64,000 nt of DNA from Paramecium sonneborni. Its lineage: Eukaryota > Ciliophora > Oligohymenophorea > Peniculida > Parameciidae. Of the stretch, positions 1 to 13,100 are shown piece by piece (positions within the stretch are counted from its first letter, which is position 1; each line of letters starts with the position of its first letter). The translations under genes were made by a program, and so were the position numbers. The DNA is taken from positions 389,952-453,951 of the forward strand of contig CAJJDN010000076.1 of NCBI GenBank assembly GCA_905182985.1. The letters run 5' to 3'. Below the pieces are notes generated by a model. The model saw nothing but the letters and a program-made list of their open reading frames with translations, searched no databases and had not been told where the DNA came from.

Positions 1-1360
1 TTTAAACTACTTCTTACTCTTTAGATTTCTTTTTTTTTCTTGGTTATTCTTCATACTCTTAATTATCCTATTATTATTATTCATTCTTTTTCAATTATAA
101 AAGTTTGTCATAGACATCAATGTAGGCTTATTTAATATCTGGTAGATCAGTAATTTAAGTGAAATTTTTAGGTAATTCAACTGGATCAATAACAACTTCA
201 ATGTCATCATTATTAAATGGTTCTAGAAACTCTTATAATTTCTTAAGATGTTATTGAAATTTACTAATAGTATTACTACTATCAACACATAGTATGATAT
301 ATTTTTAATCTAGTTTGTTATTTACATTGTTATTTGTACTTTTATATAATACTTGTTAAATTGTCAAAACTAAAGATTTAGAATCTTAAAATTTAAATAC
401 ATTTGTATTGAGATACAATTTAATACATGAACTAAATTTAATACATAGAAATAAAGGATGTTTAACTTTATGTCTTATGTTTGGAGCTGAGAAATAATTA
501 TTCAATCCTTCAATAGTATTAGTAATAACTTCAGTATTTTATGGTTTTGTTGTTGTGAATTGTTTTTCAAGTGTATTAGTTGGAAAAGGATCGAAATAAG
601 ATTGTAATTTCTATTTATTTTATTATTCAATATCTCTGGCTGATTTTCTTGAATCAACAAAAATAGGAGGAGAAATACGTGAAATTAAAATCTATGGGAA
701 TTCAAACTTACTCTAACAAAGATAAAGTGTAATTATAATATGAAATTTTTAATGCTAAATAATATAAATGTTAATACATCATGATTATATGAAGTAGTAT
801 TAAATTTGAGTCCAGAGAAAATACATTTGTTGTTTTCTAAATCCATTTTTTAATTTCCCTTAACACCTACTTCCAAAAGATGAAAAGTCTTCATAGGACT
901 TACTGTAGGTTTAACAATTTAAATTTTTGCCTAAATAAAAAAAATGGTTAATACATAGATTTTTCCAGGTGGAGCAAGCTTCTCATCAGTAGTGGGATCA
1001 GTTATCTAAGGTTATTTATAAAATAATTATTCATACTTCTAATTCAACACCAATATCTGGTAGATTCCAACTTTTATGCCAATTCCAACCTAATCCATTT
1101 TTATTTGTGTAAATGAAATTTCTACTTTGTTCTATTTTAAGATCAATAACTGGATCTATCTAACCTTATTCTGATGGTATTTTTAGTTAAACTGAAGGAC
1201 TTAAATTCCAAGTTGTTTCTGTATCCTTCGATATGCGTTTTACATCATACGAACATGGAATCCATTCCCATTACTTATCCTAAGGAGCCAAGTCAGATTT
1301 CTAATTTTCCTTCATTAAAATTATATAATATTAATGATTTCCATCTTTATTAAGGATTGT
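1..1360 (-). CDS. Hypothetical protein, C-terminal part, cut by left edge
   Basis: Read on the minus strand with TAA/TAG as Gln. Exons are joined by short introns: about 31 nt near 1005-1035, 24 nt (GTATTAACC...TTTAG) near 925-950 and probably one of about 23 nt near 740-770. The protein has a conserved-looking core with segments reading WEWIPCSYDVK, NGLGWNWHKSWNLPDIGVEL, FSGLKFNTTSYNH and ISPPIFVDSRKSARD. It continues into a Gln- and Lys-rich tail (runs of Q, then RKKKKSK) that leaves the window. The basic tail suggests nuclear localisation. The alternating beta-like core could be an immunoglobulin-fold DNA-binding domain, but I do not recognise the family and do not assign one. The reading frame is clear from about 1320 to 1; the 5' end is not resolved. 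Confidence 0.6.
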
Positions 1361-2620
1361 TTAAATAATATAGACTTAGAACTTTCACTCAAAATATCTT
1401 AGAAGATCTATTTTCTAAGTCAGTTATCACTTTTGAAGAAATTCTAGATGTTTTAACACTACCAGAAATCTAATCAATCTAGATCTAAATAGTTTGCAAT
1501 CTTTTACAGTTCTTTCTAGTTCTTTCATCTATTCTCTTAAAGATTTAATAATTACTTATAAATGATTCAATATCTTCATTAAATCGATCCAAACTATCCT
1601 AAATTAACAATATCTCAATATAAGTATTAATTCTTTTTAGTTAAATTTTGACTTACGATGTTTTCGATTTTAGTTGATTACTTATTTGACCAGAACTAAA
1701 CATTCCAAATTATTAAGTTCAATAAGAATAACACCAATAATTACTCCCTCTGTTATTTATTTAACGAATTTCAATTAGATTATCTAAATCTGACTAAACT
1801 ACAATATTTAGTCAAAATTATTGAATTCATCATAAAAGGAGAGATAATACTCTATAAATTAGAGAATTCAATCTACTTTTGAAGATGTCTTTATAATAAT
1901 TAATACATTTTGGATCATCTCATAAATCTGCATCGTGTGAAATTCATTAGGAATCTTTAAATCACTAATGATTATACAAGAATATGATTTAAACTTTATT
2001 GTAAACTTACCTTAAAAATTCAATTGTTAGCTTTAGGAGTTTTCACAATCTTGCTTCAAAAAATTCATAATTGAACTTGTTAATAATTGTTGCTAATTTC
2101 TTATTGATATTTTTTCCTAAAACTTAGATTTTATTTAATACTTTGAGAAGTATTCCAATCATTCTAAATTTAATTATTTTGCCAAGATTCTCAACTTTTA
2201 AATTGACTAAATCATATTCATAACTATCAATAATTGTATAAATACAAAAAGAAATTTGAATTTAATAATTAACTCTAAATTCTATTCCATTAAATTAGAT
2301 TAAATATCTTATGCAAAAAGATTTATTTTATTTTGTCAACAAATGCATAAGAAAATAAATAATTGAATAATTTAAGAATACATTTAATAAAGGATATTTT
2401 TGAATCTCGTTTCATAACTCTTCTAAGAATTAAAAGTTCATTCAAAAAATCTACAAAATTGGAATTCTTTTAAAATACTGCTCTAACTTTGATTAAAAAT
2501 ATTGATCAAATTATTACTAAAGTAAGGTATCAATTTAAAAAGGCAAAAATTTTCGATTCAATTTAATAAATACTGTAATTATTAAAATAAGTGAAGAGCT
2601 ATAGTATAATCTGATTCTAT
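1361..2620 (-). CDS. Probable upstream exons of the left-edge gene, or a separate gene
   Basis: The minus strand has long TGA-free stretches with protein-like composition. About 155 codons run from roughly 2520 to 2050 (segments FDQYFQSKLEQYFKRIPI and IIDSYEYDLVNLKVENLGKI). Another stretch from 1703 down to about 1390 reads MFSSGQISNQLKSKT and continues as a helical, charged segment. Frames change at several points where introns of about 25 nt would fit, for example GTAGATTGAATTCTCTAATTTATAG would be one. I could not chain them all, and one junction near 1390-1340 finds no good splice pair. In code 6 only TGA stops, so long open frames arise by chance in AT-rich DNA. This is therefore tentative. 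No domain recognised. Confidence 0.3.
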
Positions 2621-3024
2621 AGAAATAAAATTACAAATAAGTAAAATAATAATAAAGAATTCAATGAAAAAATTATTATAATTTCTGATATGAATCCAAA
2701 GAAATTCCTTAAAATTGCACCATTTAAGAAGATTAAAAATCAGAACCATAAAAATTGGATTCATTTGGATGTTACTGAATAAAAAAAAAAATGTTTTTTT
2801 AGTTCTTAAAATGAATATAAGTAGAATTCTACATTTGCCCATTTAATTTTAAGTAATTCTAGGCTAGATTGTTACTAATGTTTATTAATCTAAGTAAGAA
2901 AGATATTTTTAAATATTAAAATATTAATAATCATTACTTATACACTTTGAAATTAATTAATTATAAATGATCTGTAAAAAAAAAAAAGTATTAATAAATT
3001 ATTGTTTAAATTTATTAAAAATTA

Positions 3025-3513
3025 ATGCTCATAGAATCAGTTGATCACTCTACTCCAAAAACAATTGAAGATTGTGAAAGTAGGAATAAATAATCAACTT
3101 AGTTTCAGAGCCATAATTTGATAAAAAAGTCATCTATAAACTTGAAGTTAGAAAATCTCATCTACTCCAATAGTTCCTGAAATATTAAGTTGAAAATACT
3201 TAAAAGAGCATTGTAAATCTAAGAAAAATAATTTCTAGTGATGAGGTAATTATAAAAAATGCATGTTTTAATTTGATATTTGCTCGTTATTATATTTATT
3301 TGTTTAATTTAATTTTATTAGGTAAAAAATAAACGAATCTCAAGAAAGAATTCAATTACAAAACCTTACAAATGCTAAAATTGTACTCATACTTATTCTT
3401 CAAAAGCAGCTTTAAAGTAGCACCTAAAATTCAAACATTCTGATGATCAAACTCCTTTAACTCAACCTTTAGATTTATAAAAAGTATTAGTTGAACCATT
3501 ATCCCAAATATGA
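3025..3513 (+). CDS. Small C2H2 zinc-finger protein
   Basis: ATG at 3025, TGA at 3511-3513. The second exon carries one classical C2H2 finger: Y-K-C-x2-C-x12-H-x4-H (PYKCQNCTHTYSS...HLKFKH). A short acidic/Gln tail follows. An intron of roughly 75 nt lies near 3246-3322 (GAG|GTAATTATA...TTTATTAG|GTA), longer than most introns in the window. The first exon is coding-like, but its frame from the ATG meets a TGA at about 3178. The frame that joins the finger exon (NLVSEPQFDKK...) opens only after 3080, so one more intron or a sequence error lies between. A single-finger protein is likely a nucleic-acid-binding or adaptor protein; targets cannot be inferred. Confidence 0.6.
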
Positions 3514-3660
3514 AATTAATTTGTTAATTTATATTTTGTATTATAAAAAAGATATACTCATAATTAATTTATTTTTTGTACTATAAAAAAGATCGAAACA
3601 TAATTAGTTTCTTAATTTATATTTATATAAAAGATATATTCAAGATATACTCAAATTTCT
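3514..3660. repeat. Imperfect AT-rich tandem repeat, three copies
   Basis: Three consecutive diverged units of about 45-50 bp. Each starts with AATTAATTTGTTAATTTATA or a variant and ends in TATAAAAAAGATATACTCAT or a variant (copies near 3515, 3560 and 3600). They sit directly after the zinc-finger stop codon. No coding potential seen. Confidence 0.4.
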
Positions 3661-4177
3661 CAATAAAATTTATTTATAAATGATGATCATTAATGCATTA
3701 ATTTAAAGAAAAATCAAATCAAAATAAAAGAATATTTATTATAAATGATAATATTTATAAAAGAAATCTTGTCAATACTATATATATAGATGTTTAAAAA
3801 TAATAGAAATTTGATATTATAAAATAAAATAATTATTTGCTCCTTAATATATTGTAATTTGTTATTAACAAATTTTTATTTATATCTGAAAATTTTATCA
3901 TAACAAGCTAAATATAGTTCATATTTTAAATTTATGAAAATGAGAATTACGTTAATTTAAAATTCAAAAAGGAATTTACACTTTCAGCTATAAAAATTGA
4001 CTACAAGTGAGGAATAAAAATTAGACATTTTTTATCCTGAATATAAAAAATTCTCATAGATATTTTGAAGATATTAGATTTGAGAGATACTTGTAGATAT
4101 ATAATAGATAATAAGGATTATTCGATAATAAAGTAATAAATAATTAGTATTAATTTCATATTTTAAATTAATTCATA
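3661..4177. other. Gene-free AT-rich spacer
   Basis: Upstream region of the dynein heavy chain gene. No supported ORF, RNA gene or repeat was seen. It presumably contains the dynein promoter, but no motif could be picked out. Confidence 0.5.
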
Positions 4178-7100
4178 ATGTTACAAGAGAGTGCTAAAAT
4201 AAAACTCGCAAGTCGTCTATTCGATAGAGGAAAACCCCCTTAAAGTAATACAAATGAGAGACCCCTAACTACAAAGATTGCAATAAGAGCATAGATGAAT
4301 TAGACACTGTCAAAAATTGAGAAAGTTCCTGACAAATTGCCTGCAATTCATGAAGAAAGGAGTTTTTCTTATTAGAAAACAGGGGCTGGAGGTCTAAATT
4401 AGACAAGAGGGAAATCATAGAACAGTAATAATAAAATATTGATTAGATTCAATTTAGATAATGATTCATTGCCAAAACACAATAAAACTTTTGATTTAAC
4501 AAATGATATATTCTTAGATGAGAGAAGATTATTAAAATCTCGATAAGTTCATGAGTTAATGGATCGTATGATTGGAAGAGTGAAACCTCTAAGTCCACCA
4601 AAAGAAACTTAAAAGATTATTTAAGTGTTACCAAATAATATTTTAGATAATACTCGAATATCTATAATTAAGGATAATAAGACAGGTCCTAGAAAGACTA
4701 TTAGAGCATAATAGATGAGGAAAGAAATTTTGAATAAAACTAATCTATCTTAAGTTTCAGACAGTTCAGATGATTCAAATGATGAGAATGGTAATTTTGG
4801 ATTAAAAGATGTTGATGCCTTCATTTAGATGATTAAAGAGCATAAATTAAGCTAATAAGAATTCATGTATTTAATTAAAAGAAAAAAACATTCTAATGAT
4901 GCTTACAATATGAGGATAGTCAATTATCCATATATTCAAAAACATTAATTAAATAATTTTTATACACTCTCAGCTAAGGGGTTGACCAGATATGAAAATA
5001 ATATTACAATTGAATTTGTATCATTAAATACTTGGTTGGAAGAACGAGATTAATTTAATGCAATAAAATCATTAAGTTTTTTTAAAAAGTTTAGAAAATG
5101 GAAAACATTGAAAAAATGGCAGAAAATCTTACATTAATAAAGAACTTCAGTTGTTTAAGCTTAATTATGTGAGAAAATGTTAATTTTAAATCCAATTTAT
5201 TAAAAATTAATAGTTTCACATAGAAGTTTATGTTATGAAATTGAAGCACTTAGAATTGTGGATATTGAGAAAATAGAAGAAGAACTAACTGACAAAAAAG
5301 ATTCTTTTTTAAGTTTATAGGAATTTAGTTTGTTGTAATAGAAATAAAGGAATAAATTAGTAGATAAAATTTAAATTTAATCAAGAAAGATGAAAGAAAA
5401 TTGTTTATCAGGACTTAAAACTGTTATAGATAAGTTAAGAACACAAATAAATTAAGAGAAATAATCAGATAATGAGTAAGTTCCCATAAAAATAGAGAAA
5501 ACAATGTCTTAATCTAGATAGATTGATAAAAAATAATAAATTATAGAGACATTTGGATTTCCAGAAAGAATGGATTATGGTCATAGAGCATTAATGAGGA
5601 CAGAATTTATTAAATTTTTAAGATTAGCTTATTTGTTAGACTTTATTGCTGTCTAATCTTTAGGATAGATTTACATAAAATCTGCAACAGAATTTGTAGA
5701 TAAACTAATAAGAGTTCAATAATGTAGTAGAAATAATAGGAAACTACCAAAATTGACAGAAAATGATGATGAAAAGAAAGATATTCAAGAATATGATCCA
5801 ATTTTTACTATTGAATTAAGATTCAATCCAATAGATGGTCATCTTGATATTGAAAGATAATAAGTTGCTTGGGAAAATTTGAATGATAATTTATTGAATT
5901 TTGATTTGTAAGAATGTATAAGATTGAAAGAGGAAATAGTACAGGTGAATGAGTAAGTAGAGAAGAAAGCCTAAAATACTCAAAATTAACAGAATTAAAA
6001 TCAATTATAGGAATCAAAGGAAGATTATTAAGAGGATAATGAGATTGTATATAAAAGGGAAGTTAAAAATCTTTATGAAACATAATTGGAAGTACGTCCA
6101 TCAAAGAGAGAATTTCTTAGCAAAATTTAGGAGGCATTTTGTGATGGATTGGATTAGATTTAAGTAATAGAGAGATGGAGTAAACATCCTGATTTCTTAT
6201 AATATGTTTAAGCATTAGAAGAATGGGATGAAATAATTGGAGATAAATGGACATAGCCAGATTCAATCAATTTGAATCCTTCATATTGGATTAAAGAACA
6301 TCCAATGAATAATATATTCATGCATGAAATTTCATTAGAATTGGATTAAGCATTTGAAAAATTGGAAAACTTTTAAAAAGAATTCAATGAATATTTAAAT
6401 TTGATTTGGAGATAAGAGAATAGTTAATTATAATAGTTAGAAAATCCAAGATTGATGTATTAATCGAAGATATTTGCATGTACTATGAAAAATGCATAAT
6501 TAATTGAGAATATTCTTCAATAAAAATTGATACCTTAAGTAGATATAGGTTTGTATAGAGTAAAGATATAAAATATTTAAGAATAATTAAGTGCTCGACA
6601 ATAATAAATATTCTAATAATTAGAGGAACTTTATTTACAATTATTTAGAAATAGAGCATAGATATTAAAAACGTGGTTATAGTAATCAAAAAAATCATTA
6701 TCTAATTCGGTAGATCGGATTGAAGAATTTATAGAATAAAAGAACTCTGTTGATCGAATAACTAAAGAATTGCCTTAAAAGAAAGAAGAAATAGAAACAG
6801 CTATCAGTATGATAACATTAGCTCAAGATTGTAAATTATAGTCTTTGAAGAAGGAGGATAAGGATTTATCATAAGAATTAAATAGTTTAGAGATTTCTTT
6901 AAATAAAGAATTGTTAGATGCAGACAACAATACAGCCAAAAATATTGAGAGATTTAAAAAGACATTAAAAGATCGTATAGACAAATTGAAAGGATAATGT
7001 ATAGACGTAAGTGAAGCAGTAAGTAAAGATAAATTTTTAACATTAAATACAGATTTGGAAGATGCTATAAGGGAATTAAATGAAATAGATGCAAAGACAA

Positions 7101-10100
7101 AACAATTAGAGAAGAGTGCTCAATTATATACTTAATATGAAGAAATCCTTTAAATATAAGAACAAGCTCAATATGAAGTTTTAGAGAATACTAGAGAGTA
7201 ATTGAATTTAAGATTAGGAATGTGGTAAGGAATTTAGGATTTCAGAAAATTATCATAAGAATGGTAATAATTATAATTTACTTCAATAAATGCAAAAGAA
7301 ATAGCATAAAAAACAGAAGGATTTGTAAGAATAGTATAAAGATGTGAAAAGAATTTATAAGAAAATAGAGTGATAGCATATTTAAAGAAGATAGTATGGG
7401 AATTCAAAGATACTATTCCAGTAGTTACGGCATTACGTTCTCAATATTTATAATAGACACACTGGCAAGAAATAAAATAATTAGTTAGATAAGAATTTGA
7501 TGTAAATGATTAATAGTTTACATTGAATACATTATTGGATATGAATGTAGCATAACATAATGAGATGATTACAGAAATTGCAGTTAAGGCAGCTTAAGAG
7601 GATTCTCTTAATATATAATTAAAAACATTAGAGACTTAATGGAATGAGGTAGAATTGAAGTTAAAACCATATAAAGATCAGTTGGATGTAATGGTTTTAG
7701 GAGAAGTTGAAGAATTAATTCAATTATTTGATGAAGGACTAGCTAATATGTCAAATATATTAGCTAGTAGATATGTTAGACCTTTAAGATAGAGAGCTGA
7801 AAAATTTTAGTCTGATCTATTACTATTATCGGATATTATAGAAAAATGGGTGGAATGTTAAAAAAAGTGGATGTATTTAGAAAGCATCTTTTGTAGTTAA
7901 GATATTAAGAAATAATTATCAAATGAATCTTAATTATTTGATAGTTGTGATAGATTGATAAAGAAATTAGTAAAGTAAGTTAATTTAAGACCTTAAATTA
8001 TGAGATTGTTGGCAATGTAAAATATGTTAGATAATCTCACTAAAACACTTGAAACTTTAGAATAAATAGAAAAATCTTTAGAAGATTATTTAGAAGTAAA
8101 AAGAGGATCATTTCCTAGATTCTATTTCTTATCTAATGATGAATTATTAGAGATTCTTTCTAAATAAACTGATATTATATCAGTCTAATCTCACCTTGGA
8201 TAATGTTTTGAGGCATTAGTCAAATTGTACTTTGGTGATTAACCAAATGTTATATAAGGAATTTATTCTCCAGAAGGTGAATTAATTTAATATTATAAGT
8301 CTATTCCTGCTAGAGGGAATGTTGAAACTTGGTTACATTTGTTAGAATTGGAAATGGTAGAAACTTTACGTAAATTGTGTAAATAAGGTTTATAAGATTA
8401 TTTGAATGGAATGCAAAAAACTAAAACTGATTGGATACTGAATCACAGATCACAAATTGTTGCTGTCGTCAGTTAAATCTTATGGTCTATTAATACTGAA
8501 GATGCTATTAATGAATCTAGTGTTAAAGCTAATGCTCTCTATGAATGGCATGATATGATGGAAATGCAATTGAAATAACTCACAGCTTTAGTCAGAGGTG
8601 ATTTAACTGTTGTCTAAAGAAAAACTATTGTGTCTTTAATTACTACTGATGTTCATAATAGAGACATAGTTCTAAAATTAGCTGATAATAGTGTTGAAAC
8701 AACTTCTGATTTTTAATGGTAATAACAATTAAGATATTATTGGGATGATGAATTTGATGATTGCTTAGTTAAATAAGTCTCTAGTCTCTTTCATTATGGA
8801 TATGAGTATTTAGGACCTACTAGTAGATTAGTTATCACTCCACTTACGGATCGTTGTTGGATTACAATTACATCTGCCTTAACTAATTAATTAGGAGCAG
8901 CTCCTGCAGGACCAGCTGGCACAGGAAAAACAGAATCTACAAAAGATTTAGCTAAGTGTTTAGGAAGATATTGTATTGTTTTTAATTGTTCAGATCAAAT
9001 TACTGCTGCTACCATGAACAAATTGTTTAGTGGATTAGCATAATAAGGTGCATGGGCATGTTTAGATGAATTCAATAGAATTGATATTGAAGTACTTTCC
9101 GTTATTGCACAATAATTATTGACTATTCGTATTGCATAACTTTAATAATTAAATGAATTCCTTTTTGATGGAAGGCATATCTCATTGAAGAATACTTATG
9201 GAGTCTTTATTACAATGAATCCAGGTTATGCTGGAAGAACTGAATTACCAGATAATTTAAAATCACTATTTAGACCTGTGGCTATGATGATTCCAGATTA
9301 CAGATTAATTGCAGAAATTATGTTATTTGCTGAAGGATTTGAAAATGCTAATGATTTATCAAGCAAAATGGTTTAGTTATACAAATTATCATCCTAACAG
9401 TTATCATAACAAGATCATTATGATTTCGGTATGAGAGCAGTCAAATCTTTGCTTGTTATGGCTGGTTCATTAAAAAGAGCAGATACAACAATTCCTGAAG
9501 ATATTGTTCTAATTAAGGCAATGCGCGATGCTAACATTCCAAAATTCCTCAAAGATGATATTCCATTATTTATGGCATTAATTTAAGATCTATTTCCAAA
9601 GGTTGAGATAGCCAATCAACCTTTTGAGTTTCTTGAATAACAATTGAACAAAAAATGCAAATAATTTAAATTGTAAATAATACCAGCTTTCACAACTAAA
9701 ATGTTACAATTATTTGATACTTAGAATGTAAGATTTGGAACAATGATTGTAGGAGGTAGTGGATCAGGCAAGACTAATTGTTATCAAATATTGGCTGAAA
9801 CAATTTGTGAAATAAAAGTATAGAATTTATCATAGGATCCAAGATTCTAAGAGTTATAATATGTGATTTTGAATCCAAAATCAATATCGATGGGAGAACT
9901 TTATGGAGAAGTCGATCCATTTACAAATGAATGGCAAGATGGTTTGGCAAGTTCTATAATTAGAGAATGCAATAATAGTAAAGAGAGACATTGGATTGTT
10001 TTTGATGGACCAGTAGATGCTTTATGGATAGAGAATATGAATTCAGTATTAGATGATTCAATGACTTTGTGTTTGGCTAATTCAGAAAGAATAAAATTAA

Positions 10101-13100
10101 GACATGAATTGAGAATGTTATTTGAAGTTCAAGATTTATCAGTAGCATCTCCAGCAACTGTTAGTAGATGTGGAATGGTTTATATGACAGTTGAAGATAT
10201 AAATTGGTACAATTATGTAGAGTGTTGGATTGAAGAGACATTTTCTGATTAAGAAAAGGATTAAATTAAATGTTGTAATTAATTGAAGGAAAAACCAAAG
10301 AAATCACTAAAAATAGAATCAAAATATTTAGATTTAATTAGAAATTTATTTAAAAATTAATATAAATTTTTGGCAGATAAACTCAAACATTTTGATGAAC
10401 CATTCATTACAATAGAAATTTAGAGAGTAAAAAGTGTTTGTAACATTTTCACATACTTTTTGAAATCCATTCTAGTTTAGAAATCTGCTGATTTACCAAA
10501 ATAGATTACAGCTGTATTTGCGTATAGTTGTATTTGGGGTTTATGTTCATCATTTGAATAGAAATAATATGATAAGGTATAATATTTTATTATATTTCAA
10601 AATCTTTATTTTGCAGTGAAATTAGCCCCCATCTTTTTGAGTGTATAAATAGATGGGATAAGGTACCTGCAAACATTAAAACCCAAGAGGTAATTAAATG
10701 AAGAGTTGCAAGTGTAAACTTTGTTTAATTACTATTGGGAATATTCTAAAATCATATTCACATATATATATATATAATCTATTCAATTAATTATTATTTT
10801 AGATTGCCACATACGTAAAAGATCAATTTCAGTCGTTGCTCTATCCAAAAGGAGACACAATATTTGATTTCTATGTTGATGCAAATGATTTCACAACATT
10901 GCAATCATGGGAATCTCAATTATAAGAATTTTAATTTGTAAAAGATCAATCATTTTTCAGCATAGTAGTTCAAACAGTTGATACATTGAAATTTTAATAC
11001 ATTGTGCAATTATTAATTAGAGAATAAACACCTACATTAATTACAGGATAAACAGGAGTTGGTAAATCTATGCTAGTGTAATCATTGCTTTTTGAAATGA
11101 AATTAAATGAGAGTGTATAACCTATTTTATTGAATTTTTCAGCATAGACAAAATCTAAATAAACACAATTAGCTATAGAATCTAAATTAATTAAGAAAGG
11201 CAAAATATTATTCGGAGCAAGAGTTAATGAATCAATAGCAATTTTTATTGATGATATTAATATGCCAGCATTAGAGAAATATGGAGCTTAACCTTGTATT
11301 GAACTTTTGAGATAGATGATTGAATTATAAGGAACTTTTGATCGTACAAAGTTATTTTGGAAACATATTGAAGATGTAACTGTATTGATTGCTGGTGGTC
11401 CTCCTGGAGGTGGAAGGAATCACTTATCATAAAGATTCGTAAGATAGTTTAATGTTTTAAATATGCCTAATCAATCAGATTCTATTTTAGAGATGATTTA
11501 TGGATCAATTTTAAAAGGCTACTTTAATAGTATAAACTTTAGCGAAAATGTAAGAAAAACTAGTGATTAAATCACTAGAATTACAGTTGAATTATTCAGA
11601 AAAATATCTTAAGAATTATTACCAATCCCTGCTAAATTTCATTATACATTTAATTCAAGAGATATCAGTAAAGTCTTTTAAGGTTTATTGATGATAAGAC
11701 CTATTTCATGTAATAATAATAATGATGTAATTGCTAAATTATGGGTGCATGAATGTGCAAGAGTCTTTTGTGATCGTTTAATTAGTGTTTAAGATAAATT
11801 ATGGTTCTATAATACAGCAGTTGAGTTATTGATGAGATACTTTACAGTTAATAAGGATGATATATCAAATATCATATTGTTTAGTGATATTCTAAAATTA
11901 GAAGCTGCAAATGTTTTATATGAAGAAGTTACAGAAAAAAGAAAAGTTATAGTTAAATCATTATAAGATAAATTAGATGATTATATCATGGCGACTAATG
12001 ATAAAATGGAATTAGTCTTTTTTGATGATGCTTTAGAACATATATTAAGAATATCGAGAATATTTAGATAACCAAGAGGTAATGCAATGCTTATAGGTGT
12101 TGGTGGTTCAGGAAAACAGAGTCTAACTAAATTGGCTTCTTTTCTTATGAGATCTGAGATCTTTTAAATTGAAATCGTCAAAACATATAATGTAGATTCA
12201 TTTAGAGCAGATTTAATTAAAATTTTAATGAAAACTGGAGGAGAACGAATTCCATTAACATTTATATTTAATGAGGCTCAAATAATTTAAGAGAGTTTCT
12301 TAGAAGATATTAATAATATTCTCAATACTGGAGAAGTTCCAAATTTATTTTCTAAGAAAGAAGATCTTGAATAAGTTTATAATACTATTAGACCTATTGC
12401 ACTTAAAGCTAAAAGATTAGACTCTCCTGAATCTTTATGGAACTTTTTTGTTGAAGGTATTAGAAATTCTTTACATATTGTCCTTTGTATGAGTCCAGTT
12501 GGTAATTAATTAAGAATTCGATGTCGTAAATTCCCATCTTTAGTTAATTGTTGTACCATTGATTGGTTTACTTAATGGCCTAAGGAGGCTTTACTAGAAG
12601 TTGCTAATAAATTCTTAGAAAAAATACCTAATCTCAAATAAAAAGATTAATTGGCATAAATGTGCATGGAAGTCAATCTCTAAGTTGCAGAATTGTGTGA
12701 TAAATTTTCAAAAGAATTGAGAAGGTAAGTTTATACAACACCAAAATCTTATTTAGATTAAATATAATTATATGCTAATTTATTAATTTAAAAATAATAA
12801 GAACATGGATTGATATAAAGGAAATTAGCTGATGGATTAGATAAATTATTTAAAGCTAATGAGACTGTTGCTATTTTAAAAATAGAAATGTAAGAAATAT
12901 AACCATAATTAATTGAATAATCTGTAAAGACTGAATAATTTTTGAAATAATTAGCTATAGATTAAAGTGAAGCCAATCTTAAAGAAAGATTAGTGAATGA
13001 TGAAGCTTAAATTGTCAATTAATAAGCATCTGAAATTAAAATTATAGCTGATGAAGCTTAAACTGAATTAAATAAAGCTTTACCAGCACTTAAAGAAGCA

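Noticed and set aside
2582..2842. 86-codon hydrophobic minus-strand ORF
   Set aside because: Phe/Ile/Leu-rich composition is what AT-rich noncoding or antisense DNA gives; no start context, domain or continuation. It could be a membrane segment, but nothing supports it.
9185..10252. Separate short ORFs (9185-9376 and 9863-10252)
   Set aside because: They are pieces of the dynein heavy chain AAA1-AAA2 region, cut only because TAA and TAG were read as stops.
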